Source: Steinernema hermaphroditum (Eukaryota > Nematoda > Chromadorea > Rhabditida > Steinernematidae). Taken from it: DNA of 64,000 nt. Below the pieces are notes generated by a model. It saw only the letters and a program-made list of their open reading frames with translations, was not told the DNA's origin and searched no databases. Numbering within the stretch: the first letter of the stretch is position 1; the number at the start of each line of letters is the position of its first letter. The stretch is from contig CM059625.1 of the NCBI GenBank assembly GCA_030435675.1, positions 15,314,001 through 15,378,000 of the forward strand, read 5' to 3'. Shown one piece after another: positions 12,699 to 24,743 of this stretch. The position numbers and the translations under genes were made by a program.

Positions 12699-15050
12699 GT
12701 TGTTTCCGAGCTGGCCCTCCCATCTTGCGGCGATGAGATAACGAGAACCGGATGGGTGCGTACTGCTGCCAATCCAGAAGAAATCCAGAGTTCATGTCGG
12801 CCATATCTCGTGGTGCCCTGTCTCGCATCGTCACGGATATACGTGGTTGAATTCGCCGATAACATGGCGATGAAGGTGGCGAAGGTTTGTTCAATTTCTT
12901 ACGGTTCGTGTTAACATATGTAAAGTTACGTGAGCTGCTATGAACAGTGTCTGGTCTCAAAACCACGCAATACATGCATATCTTCAGACAATCGATAAAG
13001 AGCAACTTGCTCATCGGGATCTGAGCGCCCCATATGCCGTCTGCAGCAATCCAGGCCGAGGTACACCACTCTTCGTCACAACGATGGGTGATAAGTGTGG
13101 CCATGCCAAGGGTTCTTCAATCCAACTTGATCGAAAGAACTTTACTCTAATGGAAGCAAAAGACGACGGCGGGCTGATGAGTGATTTCGGAGGCCACATG
13201 ACAATACAGCCGAGACACAATCGGATGTTTACCACCGAATGGGGGCATCCGAACATGTTCCATAAGAAGATCTCATCGGAACACAACTGCTTAAGTTGGT
13301 AACCGTTCAGTGGCCAACTGTTCAGAAAGTCAAACTACATATGTTTATGCAGAGCGTTTAGACACGTACGGAACGGGAATCAACGTGTGGAACATGACTC
13401 CATTGCACTTTATTCAGAGAATAGAGCTGGGAAAGAATGCTGGACGTATGACTACTTGCATACGGATGTTACACAACCCAGAGTGCAATCACTTGTTTGC
13501 CTCTTCAACTTTGGGATCTTCAATATTCCATATCCACTATATTACGGTATGTCAGAACCGCACACCGACCAATAGTAAACTCTCAGAGCTCGGACATTTA
13601 CAAAGCCGATCTGATACATTCTTATCCGGTAGTACACTCCGAGGACGACCTAGTACCAGCATGGGTTGCCGACATCGTAATTTCCATGGATGACCATTTC
13701 TTATTTGCGTCGACATGGCTAGAAGGATGCATTACGCAGTTCGATATTTCAGACCCTTTTCGAACAACCGTTGTTTCAAAGGTGAGCTCAAGCATTTGTT
13801 ACACGCGAAATATTCGATTTCAGGTCAGACTTGGAGGGATCCCGAGAGCTGGAGCTTCTTTCGCTCGAGCGGTAGGTTTATAACCTGTGAGACTATCAAT
13901 GTAATTTGGGTGTACAGCTATGTTACAAATAGATCTTCCTTTGAATTCATTGTAGGAAACGATCAAAGCTATGACACATGACGCTAGTTTTATATTACTA
14001 TTTTAGGTATTTTTGTATAATTATGCTTTATTTTTTACGTTCTATGTGTCAGATCTTTGCGAAGTCTCACAGCCTATCATCAAGCTCTTTTGAAGTTCTG
14101 TGCTATCTTCGTTCGTTGAATATGGAGGAAGCTTAATCCACAGCATTAAAGACTTTGTTGGTGTTGTTCAGCTTCAGAAATTACTCATTGCTTCCGCTTT
14201 CTTTTTAACGTCACCATCTGACGGTCGGCATCAGCGAAAAGTTTCCGGAGCGATAGGCTACAGGCAGTGTGAAAGCTTCCTGTTACGTAAGAGCGGTGAC
14301 CGTCATCACAATTTTAGTTCCTTCTTTACCACGCTTGTATCCGCGTTAGCGCGCAAATTTGGAACATTTACGTTCACGGATAAGCGATATATACAGCGCA
14401 CGTCTGTAAAATTAGATATTTCCTTGAATCTCCGAAACAATCCGAATCAATGCCCGGCGACTCGCAAATGTGAATACCAAAAGTCATTTGCCGATATTTA
14501 AGAAAGCCTACCTTCTTTTCCGTCTCGTTGACAGATCTGTGGCCTGAAAATTGAATTCCTTGTATGATTACAGCAGATGTATGGAGAAAAGAACAGATAT
14601 GTTAGGAGACAATAGGGCGGATATGTAAATATGATGCACATGAGCGGCTTAGTTGAGTTGCCTAAGTAGAGTTGCTTGTTTTGTACGAGGATAAAAAGGA
14701 TCAGTCAAGTTTGCTCTGTTTTCAGCCACCAATCCGTGCCGGACCATCATTCATGCAGCTTAGCCTTGATGGGCGAAGGCTTTACTTCACCAACAGTACT
14801 TATAGAGCATGGGATAAGCAATTTTATCCGGAGGTGTTCAAGTATGTCACGTTCGGCAAAAACTGTTACAGAGAAAACTTTCAGGAAAGGCGGCGAAGTC
14901 TATCTAATTCGAATCGACTTCGAAACAGGCGAGAAAATGGAGTTCGACACGAAGTTCAAGGTAGACCTGGGTACGCTGGCCGACGGACCGTTCCTCGGTC
15001 GTGAAATACGTCTGCCCAACGGCGACTGCACGTCCGACTTTTTTCTGTAG
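12699..15050 (+). CDS. Selenium-binding protein 1 / methanethiol oxidase homologue
   Basis: Seven exons (12699-12884, 12988-13294, 13353-13546, 13587-13781, 13824-13871, 14726-14841, 14885-15050) join in phase and give 403 aa matching SELENBP1 from about residue 70 to the C-terminus: SSRIYVVEF, QPRHNRMFTTEW, WVADIVISMDD, DISDP, MQLSLDGRRLYFTNS, AWDKQFYPE and the terminal LPNGDCTSDFFL. SELENBP1 is a cytosolic beta-propeller that oxidises methanethiol to hydrogen sulphide, formaldehyde and hydrogen peroxide; C. elegans has a functional homologue (SEMO-1). The first ~70 residues are not found. The CSSC selenium-binding motif of the human protein (Cys57) is replaced by a stretch without it (WVRTAANPEE) and the adjacent His-His is ITRT, so this may be a diverged paralogue. 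A poly(A) signal AATAAA is at 15079-15084. Confidence 0.85.
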
Positions 15051-15084
15051 GCCTACCGTAACGTGTTGACGGAAGCTCAATAAA

Positions 15085-16520
15085 TTCTTGTTCCTTGACG
15101 TCCCGCACACACAGAGTGGGGGAGATATTTTCAGTGAGGAGTTGAGAAGATGCTTCGTGTTTACATCGAAGAGATGATGTCGTAAGTGGGTGAACATAAG
15201 CTAACCGGAACCGCGCTTTCCGGTCGGCAGCCGAACGTAATGGAACCTGTCATCGAAATCTTGAAAAGTGTAAGTGGAGTGGTGAGATCATGTCCGCTGT
15301 GAATGTGAAGGTCACGGATTCTAGAAAATGCCATGGATCCTATGATCGGGCGTAATAGAATAGAAGCAATGGGTCCAACCTATGAAGTGAGTACTTACTT
15401 AGTAGCATGATTTTTTGCTAATCGACAAAATGCATCGTAAAAACAGTAATTTAACAATAAAGCAACTTCAGAAAATCAAATACGAGAGGCCTTAGAACAT
15501 GCTAATCCGAATCGATTTCCACATGGAACGTTGTTTTCGACGTAAGCACCATGGCTGAACCGATGCCTGTGGTTGATTTCAAGTACTGTCTTATGTCAAA
15601 CCTCCGAAATTGCTTTAAAGAAGAAGCACTAAGCTCTGGAGCATGTCCAGATCAAGATAGCCTGTCACAGCTCTGCCACAAAGAACACTGAAGATGAAGA
15701 TTTTTTTCTCTGAAGATGAAGATTCTCAAACATTGCTAAATTTTCGAGAAAAGTGCGTCGCTAACTTTCATGCAGAACGCGATACATCTGCACGCTAACT
15801 TATAAAACATTCAGACGATAGTGTCTCCAAACGTTTTCTGCATTAAAATTCGAAAAGTGCGGATGTTGTCCAGTCACAAATGTATTATTTAAAACTAGCG
15901 CGGGTATTCCAAAAACTGCTTTATTCATCTGCGCGCATCATTATTCAGATGCTTCCGAATAATCGTCCAAAAAATCGGGCTACACCTCTATTCTCAGTAG
16001 CACAGCCGTCATTCATGTTCCATTACGACTGTCATGGTAGAATTTGGGAATTGATTACTGTAATTATCGAAGCTGTTGCCTTGAGTCATTTGTCAATCGT
16101 CGTCTCTTAATGAAAAGCCTTATTGATCCTAGCGATATAGTACTCTCATTATTGTGAAACATGCTTGTGATACGCATATAAAGGGGCGAAGAAGGCTCAT
16201 TTTCATCCTCTCAGTTCTTCGTTTTGTCACTGTGCATTAAGCTAACGCAGTGTTGAACTTTTTTCTATGCTTTTGTCTGCATAAGCAGGCGTTCGTGGTC
16301 CTGTTTGTGACAAGTTCAAGCTCAACCAACCCATCTCCGAGCGTGAACATGGACAGAAGGGAGGACAACTTGATCTCACCAAACGTCCGGATTTCGACGC
16401 ATTTTCGTCGAATACTTAATGTGTGTTTCCGGTGTGCCTTCAAGAAGATATCCATTAGCCCATCGGAAGCCACGGCAGAACGGTGTGGTGACGCCACTTT
16501 TTGCTTCTCGCCGCCCACTA
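15085..16520. other. Intergenic region upstream of flp-17
   Basis: Contains scattered splice-like sites around 15140-15390 whose phases do not join. A TATA-like box (TATAAAG) at 16177-16183 precedes a possible transcript start, but no coding exon follows it convincingly; open frames at 16237-16603 exist on both strands. Confidence 0.4.
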
Positions 16521-16527
16521 GAGCGCC

Positions 16528-16534
16528 TATAAAA
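16528..16534 (+). promoter_or_regulatory. TATA box, probable flp-17 core promoter
   Basis: TATAAAA lies 180 bp upstream of the flp-17 start codon, in a GC-richer context. A typical start site would be near 16560. A second TATA-like box is 351 bp further upstream. Confidence 0.5.
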
Positions 16535-16707
16535 AGATTGGCCAAATCGCAGAATTCCTGTATTCGCTATTCACTGCTTTCTAATGAGGATTTGGGGCGC
16601 TGATCGTGACCACACACCTCTGTTCTTCTTTGAAGACGATGTGGTACCAATCGAGCTGTGTGGAGCGTTCAACAGTTGAGAGATAATGTACCCTTCTTCA
16701 GGTGGAC

Positions 16708-17122
16708 ATGTGGGCCATCCTTGCAGTTGCCACCTTACTGGCCCTGTCGCATGCGGAACCCGAGCCCGGCGCTGCCGCCGTGGTCGACGAGTTCTGTCAG
16801 CGCTACAGTCAGATGAGTCTGTGCCATCTGCACGGAACTCTTCAGCAAGCGCTCACCGAGCTCTCGTTCCTTTTTGGTGAGGACGGAGCTCCCGGAGGGC
16901 CCATGGACCCCATCGTTATGAGCAAGCGCAAGTCAGCGTTTGTCCGGTTCGGCAAGCGAGCTGTCGACGACTTCGACCAGGTAAAACAGTTTCAAGACAG
17001 CTCTCTATAGGATACATTTTTTCCAGCTGGTCGAGAAGCGCAAGTCGGCTTTCGTGCGATTCGGGCGCTCGCTTCAACCGGTTGAGCAGAAGCGCAAGAG
17101 CTCGTACGTCCGTTTCGGCTAA
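16708..17122 (+). CDS. flp-17: FLP-17 FMRFamide-like neuropeptide precursor
   Basis: Two exons (16708-16980, 17027-17122; 46-bp phase-0 intron) give 122 aa. The start ATG lies 7 bases after a CTTCAG acceptor, consistent with trans-splicing. A signal peptide (MWAILAVATLLALSHA) is followed by a spacer and three FLP peptides: KSAFVRFG before KR, KSAFVRFG before R, and KSSYVRFG at the very C-terminus, so no dibasic site is needed there; spacers AVDDFDQLVE and SLQPVEQ are also bounded by KR. C. elegans flp-17 likewise encodes two KSAFVRFG and one KSQYIRFG; it is made in BAG neurons and inhibits egg laying through EGL-6. Each terminal Gly would supply the amide. AATAAA at 17239-17244. Confidence 0.95.
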
Positions 17123-17360
17123 AGGGGGCAAAGATCCTGCGGACAGACACACACTACAGAAGCAGAGATCTTCAACCAGCATTTTATGTAATCTTCATAA
17201 GCGACCGGCTGATATGTGTAATCATCTCTTTCTTCCGCAATAAAGTTGACTTAAGCTTATACAGTGAATGCTCAGATAACGCAGTACATTGTCATCTAGT
17301 ACATGGAAAGATGACTTTCGTGAGAAGCGCGATCGCAACAAAAGAAGTTCCATTGGAATC

Positions 17361-17654
17361 TCAGGCATCGACCGCTACTTCGCTTGCACAGGACAGGAAG
17401 CGATTTGCGAGCACATAGCACGTATCGACGGCATTCGTCGAATTGATGGCTCCTACCACGATTACCTGATGCACCGTGAAAATGGCTCCAAGCGCTACGT
17501 TTCCCGTGGCGAGCACTAGAAAAAGAATAAACTGCGTTATTGCCATACGAAAGCGTAGCAGTGCACATTGATTCAGCGGGGACATCGGCGTTGGAGCTGT
17601 TGCACTGTACAGCCGAATCGGCGTAAAAGTACAATAACGTGGTGAGATTTTCAC
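17361..17654 (-). CDS. Possible small secreted protein exon
   Basis: A minus-strand frame contains an in-frame Met followed by a typical signal peptide (MAITQFILFLVLATGNVALG) and then a short segment ending near a GTAGCG donor-like site. No second exon was found, and the plus strand is also open over the same bases, so the call rests on the signal peptide alone. Confidence 0.25.
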   Translation of the reverse strand: MKISPRYCTFTPIRLYSATAPTPMSPLNQCALLRFRMAITQFILFLVLATGNVALGAIFTVHQVIVVGAINSTNAVDTCYVLANRFLSCASEVAVDA

Positions 17655-17699
17655 ATATCAATTAGGCAGCTCCCACTTCAGCATGCCCATAGCAGATCG

Positions 17700-18173
17700 C
17701 TAAGACGATAGACAAATGTGCACTTTGAAATGTGGATGGAGGTTTTCTTCAAAGGTCAAGTCGGGCGATCATAGACGTTGGTCAAAAAAAATTTCTTGTC
17801 TGACAGTCGAATCTTGTCCCCCGCAGTTTTGCCTTTCCCCGCCTCCGCGTGATTCACTGGGCCGCAGGAGACGCGCACGCGGTCGCCTTCCAAGCGTCAA
17901 TTTAAGGCCCCCTCCCTCTCACTGTGGCACAGTTCCCGTAGCCGGGACGAGGAAAGACGGTGCCCTTCCCCACTGGGCTTGTGTCGGCTCTTTTCGATAC
18001 GTCTCCACAGCGCCGCTCAACGTTCTACACAGTTACGCCTTTTCCACTCTAGGAGTCTCACTGCCTGATTTATTCAATGGTATTCCTTGTCTGTGAACTA
18101 TTGCACTATTTGCCACCGATTCGCGCATGGGTCTTTCTATCCATCCATGTCGTTATTTCTGTTACAGTTTATC
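17700..18173. other. GC-rich upstream region of the 18174 gene
   Basis: GC-rich, CpG-containing segment (about 17810-18010) ending in pyrimidine-rich sequence and a TTACAG acceptor just before 18174. It looks like a promoter region; no gene is supported inside it. Confidence 0.4.
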
Positions 18174-18284
18174 ATGGATCACATTGGAAATGGTGACATG
18201 CCCGATCAGCCACAAACGCCACCACCTCCTCCGCCCCCACCCAACTCCGAGTCCTCCGATACATCACAGTCGGAGAACAAATAG
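18174..18284 (+). CDS. Very small proline-rich protein
   Basis: A 36-codon frame starts 4 bases after a TGTTACAG acceptor: MDHIGNGDMPDQPQTP, eight prolines, then a Ser/Asp/Glu-rich tail ending in a TAG. AATAAA follows at 18469-18474, so the frame could be a complete, trans-spliced mini-gene, or the last exon of a longer gene. The poly-proline run resembles the start of the last exon of the zinc gene at 38501-39332, but here no cysteine module follows. Function unknown. Confidence 0.4.
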   Translation: MDHIGNGDMPDQPQTPPPPPPPPNSESSDTSQSENK

Positions 18285-18879
18285 TAAAAAACAGAGGGTA
18301 ACCATTCTTTTCTTCCACTCATTTTACAGACGTCACTTTCAGTTTGTATGAGTACTGGCGGCGTCATCGCTCTCATCTTCGGAGCCCGGCTGCCTATCCT
18401 CCGACCTCTTCTTTTCTTCTCTTCATCGCGATATCGACCGCAGTTCCGTTCTACATTTATTCTTGCTGAATAAATTTGTTTATTGAAATTTTGGTTTTGT
18501 GGAGAGCTTTCTTTGTGCTGCATTGGTGTGCTTGGTGTCTGATCTTGTTTCTATAGTCTGGGAGGCGAAAGCAGACAGTATGACTCATTTTGAACATTGG
18601 AATGAAATGAGTTGCTAAAGTGCACACAATTTGTCGGCTGTGAATAATACTGTCGTTAAAAGAGTAGACGATCGGGCACAAGTAACGGACGTTTCCAACG
18701 GACACAATCGTGATCGGCCTCTCAAATGCCACAAAATCAATTTTTTATTGCATCCATTCAAATCAAAAAAAATTCCCTCAAAGGCACCCGTTTTATAACA
18801 TCATTTTTGCGCATTGAGCGCAGCACACACAAATAAATGACGTCAATATCACAGAATAGTTTTCAATCTACATGCAACA

Positions 18880-20608
18880 TTAGATTTGCTCATTTGGGCT
18901 AAGAATGAGATGATCAGGATCGTTGCGTCGGAGTCCTTTGCGTTGCAATACTGTGTGCAGGAGAATGGCCAACACGAGAGCGAGTGCCGTGAGGATGCAC
19001 ATGGCTTTGAGCAGATGGAGTTCACCGTAGACGGCTGTTGAGTTGAACAGTAGAATGCCGCATGCCGCAATGAAGCTCATCGGCACGCGAACGATTGCAA
19101 GAAGAGCTGTTCTTCTTTCGGCCGGGTAGATGTCACTCTGAAAGAGCAGTTTAGCTTCACGGTGACCATGAAATGTCTCTCTTCCACGGGACAAGAGCAA
19201 ACTTATTACCTGCAACTGGCTCATCACGGGGAGATACACTCCTATAGCTGACTCGAAGAGTGAAAATGCAACGAGTAATTGCATCAGATCTCCCAGAGAC
19301 CACTGTGCGACGTCATATGGAATCGCCTGCACAGCCAAAAACGTAGCGAAGAAGGCGACCGATGAAGACGCAATGAGTAAGTTGGAAGTGGACACTCTAC
19401 GCGCAAGCATTCTGTAGATCACCGTTCCAAACAGTGAAGCACCCATAAAAGTTGCGTACACGGCACCGTACCTGGAAATCCCAATTTTAAATTAAACGCT
19501 TCTTGTTGCAACTTACTTGAGACGTGCTGAAGAGAAATGTCTGCAGTGTAGGAAGAGTGGTGTCCACACAAAGACGAACATAGCGATTGTAGCCTCGAAG
19601 AAGCAGTGGATGACCGTCAGCACTAAAGCTATTGGGTTGTTCTTGTATACACCGATGGCTCGACGGCACACTGTGGACATTGGCTCTCTCAACTCGGAAA
19701 GTAATCTGTTCTCCTTCCATGTGCCGCCGATGTAGAAACCTCCGACGAGGAAGAGAACAGTGCTGCCGAAGAAAGGGAAAGCCGTAATTCCTGTGCCCAC
19801 TTCTAAGGCGTCGGAGAAGAATCCGGCAGCAATGGATAGAAATCCCGAGGCTACGGAAATGATGCCGAACGTCGCGAGAACCCATTCTCGTGGGAAGTCA
19901 AATGTGAAAAGGTGTTCATGGGTGTACCTGAAATCGCGAATGTGACCATGACACTCATTCGGGCAATGTTCTGGCAAGTAGTACGCTCCAAACAAGGCCT
20001 GCTTAGTATTGATATGGAGCCACTAAGGAAATCAGCCCCAACATGTCTTTTCTTAGAAGACCGTAGTACATACCATTGGTGGAACGGAAGTGTGATCGTA
20101 GCTGAGCAGAATCCATCCAGGATTCTTGAAATCAGGAGAATGAGGTAGCTGTCGGAGAATTTGAGCAAACAGGCGATCGATCCGGCGGCAACGCAGACCA
20201 CGCACAGTAGTCTTCGTCCGCATCTCTGGAGAAGGTTCAGCGTGTACAGTGACGAGATCGAGTTGGCCACCAGTCCCATGACGTAGATGACTCCGATTTG
20301 GGTTGGTTGGAAGCCATAGCTATGATAGAGCACATAGAGGTATGGTGCCTACAAGGAGACATGTCAAGACTTCGGTAAATGGGTGAATATCGTAAGACGT
20401 GATATGAGCTTAATGCGCATACCTGAAGACTTTCGGCGAACAGAATAATCAAATATGGACCGATGAACTTCTTCTGCAGGTATCGGAACTGCACGTTTCG
20501 CTGAGCGGCATCACTATGAACATCGGATAGTTTGAAAATGAACAAGGCTATTGCAGCGAAGGCTGCAAAGAATATGCCAAGACCACTGGCCACCAAGTTC
20601 ACGCTCAT
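18880..20608 (-). CDS. MFSD5: MFSD5-type major facilitator (molybdate-anion transporter)
   Basis: Five exons (20608-20423, 20348-20074, 19927-19517, 19471-19210, 19137-18880) join in phase to 463 aa, close to human MFSD5 (450). The family is a 12-span major facilitator that imports molybdate for molybdenum cofactor synthesis. Shared blocks in order: an N-terminal helix then a charged linker, APYLYVLYHSYGF, YVMGLVAN, the MFS loop RCGRRLL, THEHLFTFDFPREW, HCFFEATIAMFVFVWTP, FMGASLFG, a helix with ESAIGVYLPVMS, and PAERRTALLAIVRVP. The start chosen is the first ATG after a TTTTCAG acceptor; a GTG-started extension upstream is intronic. AATAAA on this strand at 18749-18744. Confidence 0.9.
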
Positions 20609-21429
20609 CAATATCCAGCACTCTGAAAAGATCTCAATTAGGTTTGTGGACACCGCGGAACGAAGTAGCCAGGCAAGAAAACACAATCGTGGTGTTCGAT
20701 TCGCGAAGAGAGCGGACATGTGCTGCTGTTGGCGATGGTGACGTTGCAGTGCACCGTTCACTTAACTACACGTGTGGTCTCGACCGGATAGGCATGCGTA
20801 TGGGTGAAGAGTATACGCTCGTTGTTGTCGCGGCAATTAATATTTCTCAAACCGAATTCGCCCGTGCCTCACGTGTTGTTTACGCGAGGCAGCTGAGGGA
20901 AATGGCAGTCGAAGACGGCGCACGCGATCCATTCCACGCGCAGATTTCGCGCCACATCCCGTGCTGCTCAACGCTCGTTCACTGCTATTTAGACGTTATT
21001 CACGATACAGAAGGAAAGGTACTCTTATCTTATTGTATTATGCAATCAGCTTACTGTATCGTTAATAAGAAGTTGCTGACGGCTTCTGCGAAGTAAACAG
21101 CTGTACCGAACAAAATATAGGCCATTTTCGATGATAGCCAGTTAAAAGATCAGAGAGGCAACTTCTGTCACGGTAGGATATTGTTCTTCGAAAGTATGCC
21201 TACATTAGGATTGCGTTGTGTGTATCAATCAGTCTAGAAACGTAGAATACACACTACGATATATCTACATGTTGAATTGCTTTATCCTAAGTTAACTTCC
21301 ATTTTTGAACCGCATGCACAAAAAGAACGACAGGAGTGAGAGTCGATTCGATCATTGAAATGGGAAGGACACTTACGACCTTACCCTGAATATGACAAAA
21401 CATAGTTTATCTTTTCAGTTTCAGAAGCA

Positions 21430-22382
21430 ATGGACGAGCCCATTCGACGAACAATTCAATTTGCAAATGGATAACTCTCTCATCGGGCACTTTCCGAATC
21501 CACAGCGCGAATATTGAATGCTGCCAGACACGCCTACATCGAGGTATGCATTTGCCGAGTGATATGGACGGTTTTTGCTAACAAACACTGGAAACCAAAA
21601 ACTAGGAACATATCTGATTGGTCTACCAGCGTTTCACTTCTTTCTCTCGATCACTTTGTGGTGAGGCTTAAATACTTTTTTGATAGGTTACCATCGTTGA
21701 TACCGTCCCGGCACGGCACACGCTGCTTGGCCCACATGACCCACTGCTGTAGGATATATACAAAAAGCCGAGCTCTGAACGCCGTCTGTAAGCATATGCA
21801 CCATTGTATATGTAGAAAAATTCATCACAATTTCATTGCGAAGCCTTAGACGACCCGTGTCTGTTCAACTGCTGTTAAGTCAAAAAATACTGTGTGCCTA
21901 GTAGGTACACAGGTACTACCTTCGAAAGAAATGTGAGCAGAAATGCTCGGTGACAACTCTGTTCTAGGTACCTCTTTTGGGAAAATTCGAAAGGAATATA
22001 CCATTGTGTTAGAGTTACTTTTACGGGAAGACGCTTTTATGATATTAGACATCGCGTCGACAGAACATACGGTGTAACGAAACATGCCGAAAGTTGATGT
22101 CAGTGGGATGAATTGTTTTATTGACCGCTAATTCAATTTACCATGTTATTTTCTTTTCAGTCCGTCAGCGACATATTGTCAACAGGTCCCCTATTCGCAA
22201 GCATTTGGATGGGCTGTTGGATCTCTTCATATTCGTCCATCGCTGGAAGATTGTGATCGCATGCAAGCCTTGTTTTTGTTTAGCGACAGTAAGGTATCAC
22301 AATGCTGTCTTCTTCGTACCAAATAAGTCTATTTTCAGTACCACCGAGCATAAGGAGAATGCTGCTAAGTCAGGAAGTTTAA
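21430..22382 (+). pseudogene. Four-exon gene interrupted by in-frame TAA
   Basis: Exons 21430-21543, 21687-21748, 22161-22288 and 22339-22382 join perfectly in phase (116 codons in all) with good GT-AG sites. The first ATG follows a TTTCAG acceptor by five bases, yet codon 15 (21472-21474) is TAA; the frame is then open through every remaining exon to a TAA at 22380-22382. Readable motifs include DTVPARHTLLGPHDPLL, CQQVPYSQAFGWAVGSL and DIPPSIRRMLLSQEV. No Met follows the stop in exon 1. I do not recognise the family. It could be a recent pseudogene, a sequence error, or a readthrough gene. Confidence 0.5.
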
Positions 22383-24743
22383 CGACCCTCTGTTAATCCA
22401 GAGTGTGATACTGACTGGGTAATATCAGTTTTGATTGCATGAACACTTCTTGCAGTTCTTTGCAGAGACAGTCACAAAACGCTCCTCCGCTGTATCGCCG
22501 TCTGCTCACTGCCGTACTTAAAAGGGAGTTACGTTGTTTCTGACCGCATACCAGTGGTTTCTAAATGTAACTAGGTTAGCGAATTTTGTTAAAGTAACCT
22601 GTGCCGAAAAATGGAAAAGTCACTGTTTCACAAAAAATGTCCACCTTTGGTTTTCACCAGGCTTCGATGTGGCAAGTTCGAACTGTAGAGTTTGTTGAAC
22701 AAAACATTTGGATTGCCTGTGATCTCAGACTTTTGTTACATGTGTTTTGCAGTAATTTTAAGAAAACTACAATATGAATTCTTGACCACGTTTCGAGCTT
22801 ATCGAAAATTTCCATTGCGAATATTTTGATTATTAATAGTATTTTATGAAATGCACTGAAAACGTGCCTATCCAAAATGGTTGCAATTATCAAATTCGGG
22901 TTGTGCAAAGATCAACTTAACCGTTGTACCATGTCACCGGTACTGTACAATGTCGGTATTACGTATCGAAGATTCTACATCGTTTTATGATGTGTGCGAT
23001 GTGGTTTCTTGTCTTTTTTCAAGAAACCTAAGCACGCACCAATGCTCGACGTTTTTAATGTGTTCAACACATGCATTACGTGGCTGGCGTGAAGCGCGTC
23101 CTCGACATAGCAACGGGTAAAGTCTTGTAACGCTTGGTTCATGTGCCGCGATACGCTTGTTATTAATATTGTGTGAATCGTGTCTATCATTACATATTGT
23201 AAGGACATACTTCTGTGTCCTACATATTGCATCATGAGGCTATTTGGATTTCGAGAATTGCCGATGAAGATCTACTCGAAACAACACATAGAAATCGGTA
23301 AACATCTCAAAGATGTCTCTTCTACAACATTCCTGGAGTCGCGATTCCGACGACGTTCGAACCAGAGAGAAAAAAGCATGTGAAGAAACAGTAGCGGAAG
23401 CATTGTCACCTAATTCGATAACGGTTATCATTGTCATGCTAGTCGGTATTCCTGCACAAAGAACAAACACACAAAACAAAGTAACAGACCAGCGCAGCTT
23501 TCTGGGAGACGTACTGCAATCTTCGACTATTTTCGATACTTATTCGGTCGTGCTGAATTGCCAGAGAAGGTGCAGAAGGAGAAATGTTCCACCGAATGAA
23601 GTAGAAACTCGTGGTAAATTAGGTCATCAGTTATCAGCAAGAAAGGCTCTTTCCTCGGTCATCATACTGCAGATGTCCCGTAGTGTCGGGTTCTACGCTT
23701 GGTATGCTGAAACATACTGCGGCGTAAGCCGGGAAACATGGTGCATCTCCCGCTAGTCGATGATGATTTCTCGATGCCTGCTTATTGTCATTCTGAGTAA
23801 GCTACGAGATTGAAATTGTGTTCTCGGTAGTATTTGCCGATATATGCATAGTTGGTTATCCTTGGTGTAGCCTCGTTGAATAAGCGAGAAATGTTCTGCC
23901 AAGGATCTGGTTCTACACCTCATGTGTGTCTGAACTGCTTTCATCCAGCAGGCTTCGTTTCAACGGCCATCAGCATCAGAAAGAGGCTCTTCTCGAAAAT
24001 TGCGCCGTACACTTCATGCAACATTGTAACAAAACATGTCACACCCATCATACATTCTTAGAACGTTTACTGCATCAGTAGGCAGATCATCATACAAAGT
24101 ATAACAGACACAGTCGTTCAGCGATGGCAATGAAGATGGCGCAGATAGACAGTCGTCCAGCGATGACAATAAAGGTCAGTACATCTGGCACAAGTTATCC
24201 TACACGTTGGTGCTTCATCTGGCTCTTTTTTGGTCTCTCAATGTTTCTTATCTGTGTTTGGCAGCCCAGGATGCGCGTGTTACATGCTTGTTTTCCATAG
24301 GTCGCAAACCAGATACCATGATTTCTACGTTGACCAGGATTTATTGACTTGCGTTCGCACAAAACTGATGGCATATGCGTTAACCTGGCAAATGTGTCGA
24401 TAGGAGGATCAGCTATAGAGTGTCGAGTGTACAAAACGGAGATCTACTGCTACCTTCGCTGTTCCGTCTTGCTTAATGAAGCTTACCACACACTTACCAC
24501 ACAGCTAATTCATGCTGCTACCTGGGAGTAATGCAAACTGTTATTACAGCCCTGTAGCCATATATTTGCTTTCATCGAGTGATTATTTCCGATTCATGTG
24601 CAACCACTGTTCAAATGCTTCACTGTTAACTGCTTTATCCACTTTGTTTTATTCACTCGCGCACTTTCTATGTCGCGGAAGCATTGAAACATGCATCGAT
24701 GATCCACGTAACTTTTCAGGGGTATTTGGTGTTTCATACAACA
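22383..24743. other. No convincing gene
   Basis: AT-rich. A 147-codon plus-strand frame at 23313-23756 has no domain, no acceptor at its start and a competing minus-strand frame. A short imperfect tandem repeat (unit about 35 bp, ACAGTCGT-CAGCGATG core) occurs at 24110-24180. Confidence 0.4.

Noticed and set aside
15140..15390. Chain of short exon-like pieces after the SELENBP1 gene
   Set aside because: Attractive donors and acceptors, but every combination of phases meets a stop.
16237..16603. Open frames on both strands upstream of flp-17
   Set aside because: Neither has splice support; the region fits an upstream regulatory segment with a TATA box.
20551..21096. 181-codon plus-strand open frame
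   Set aside because: First half is antisense to the first MFSD5 exon and the rest has no recognisable features or splice partners.
23313..23756. 147-codon plus-strand open frame
   Set aside because: No acceptor near the start, no motif, competing open frame on the minus strand.
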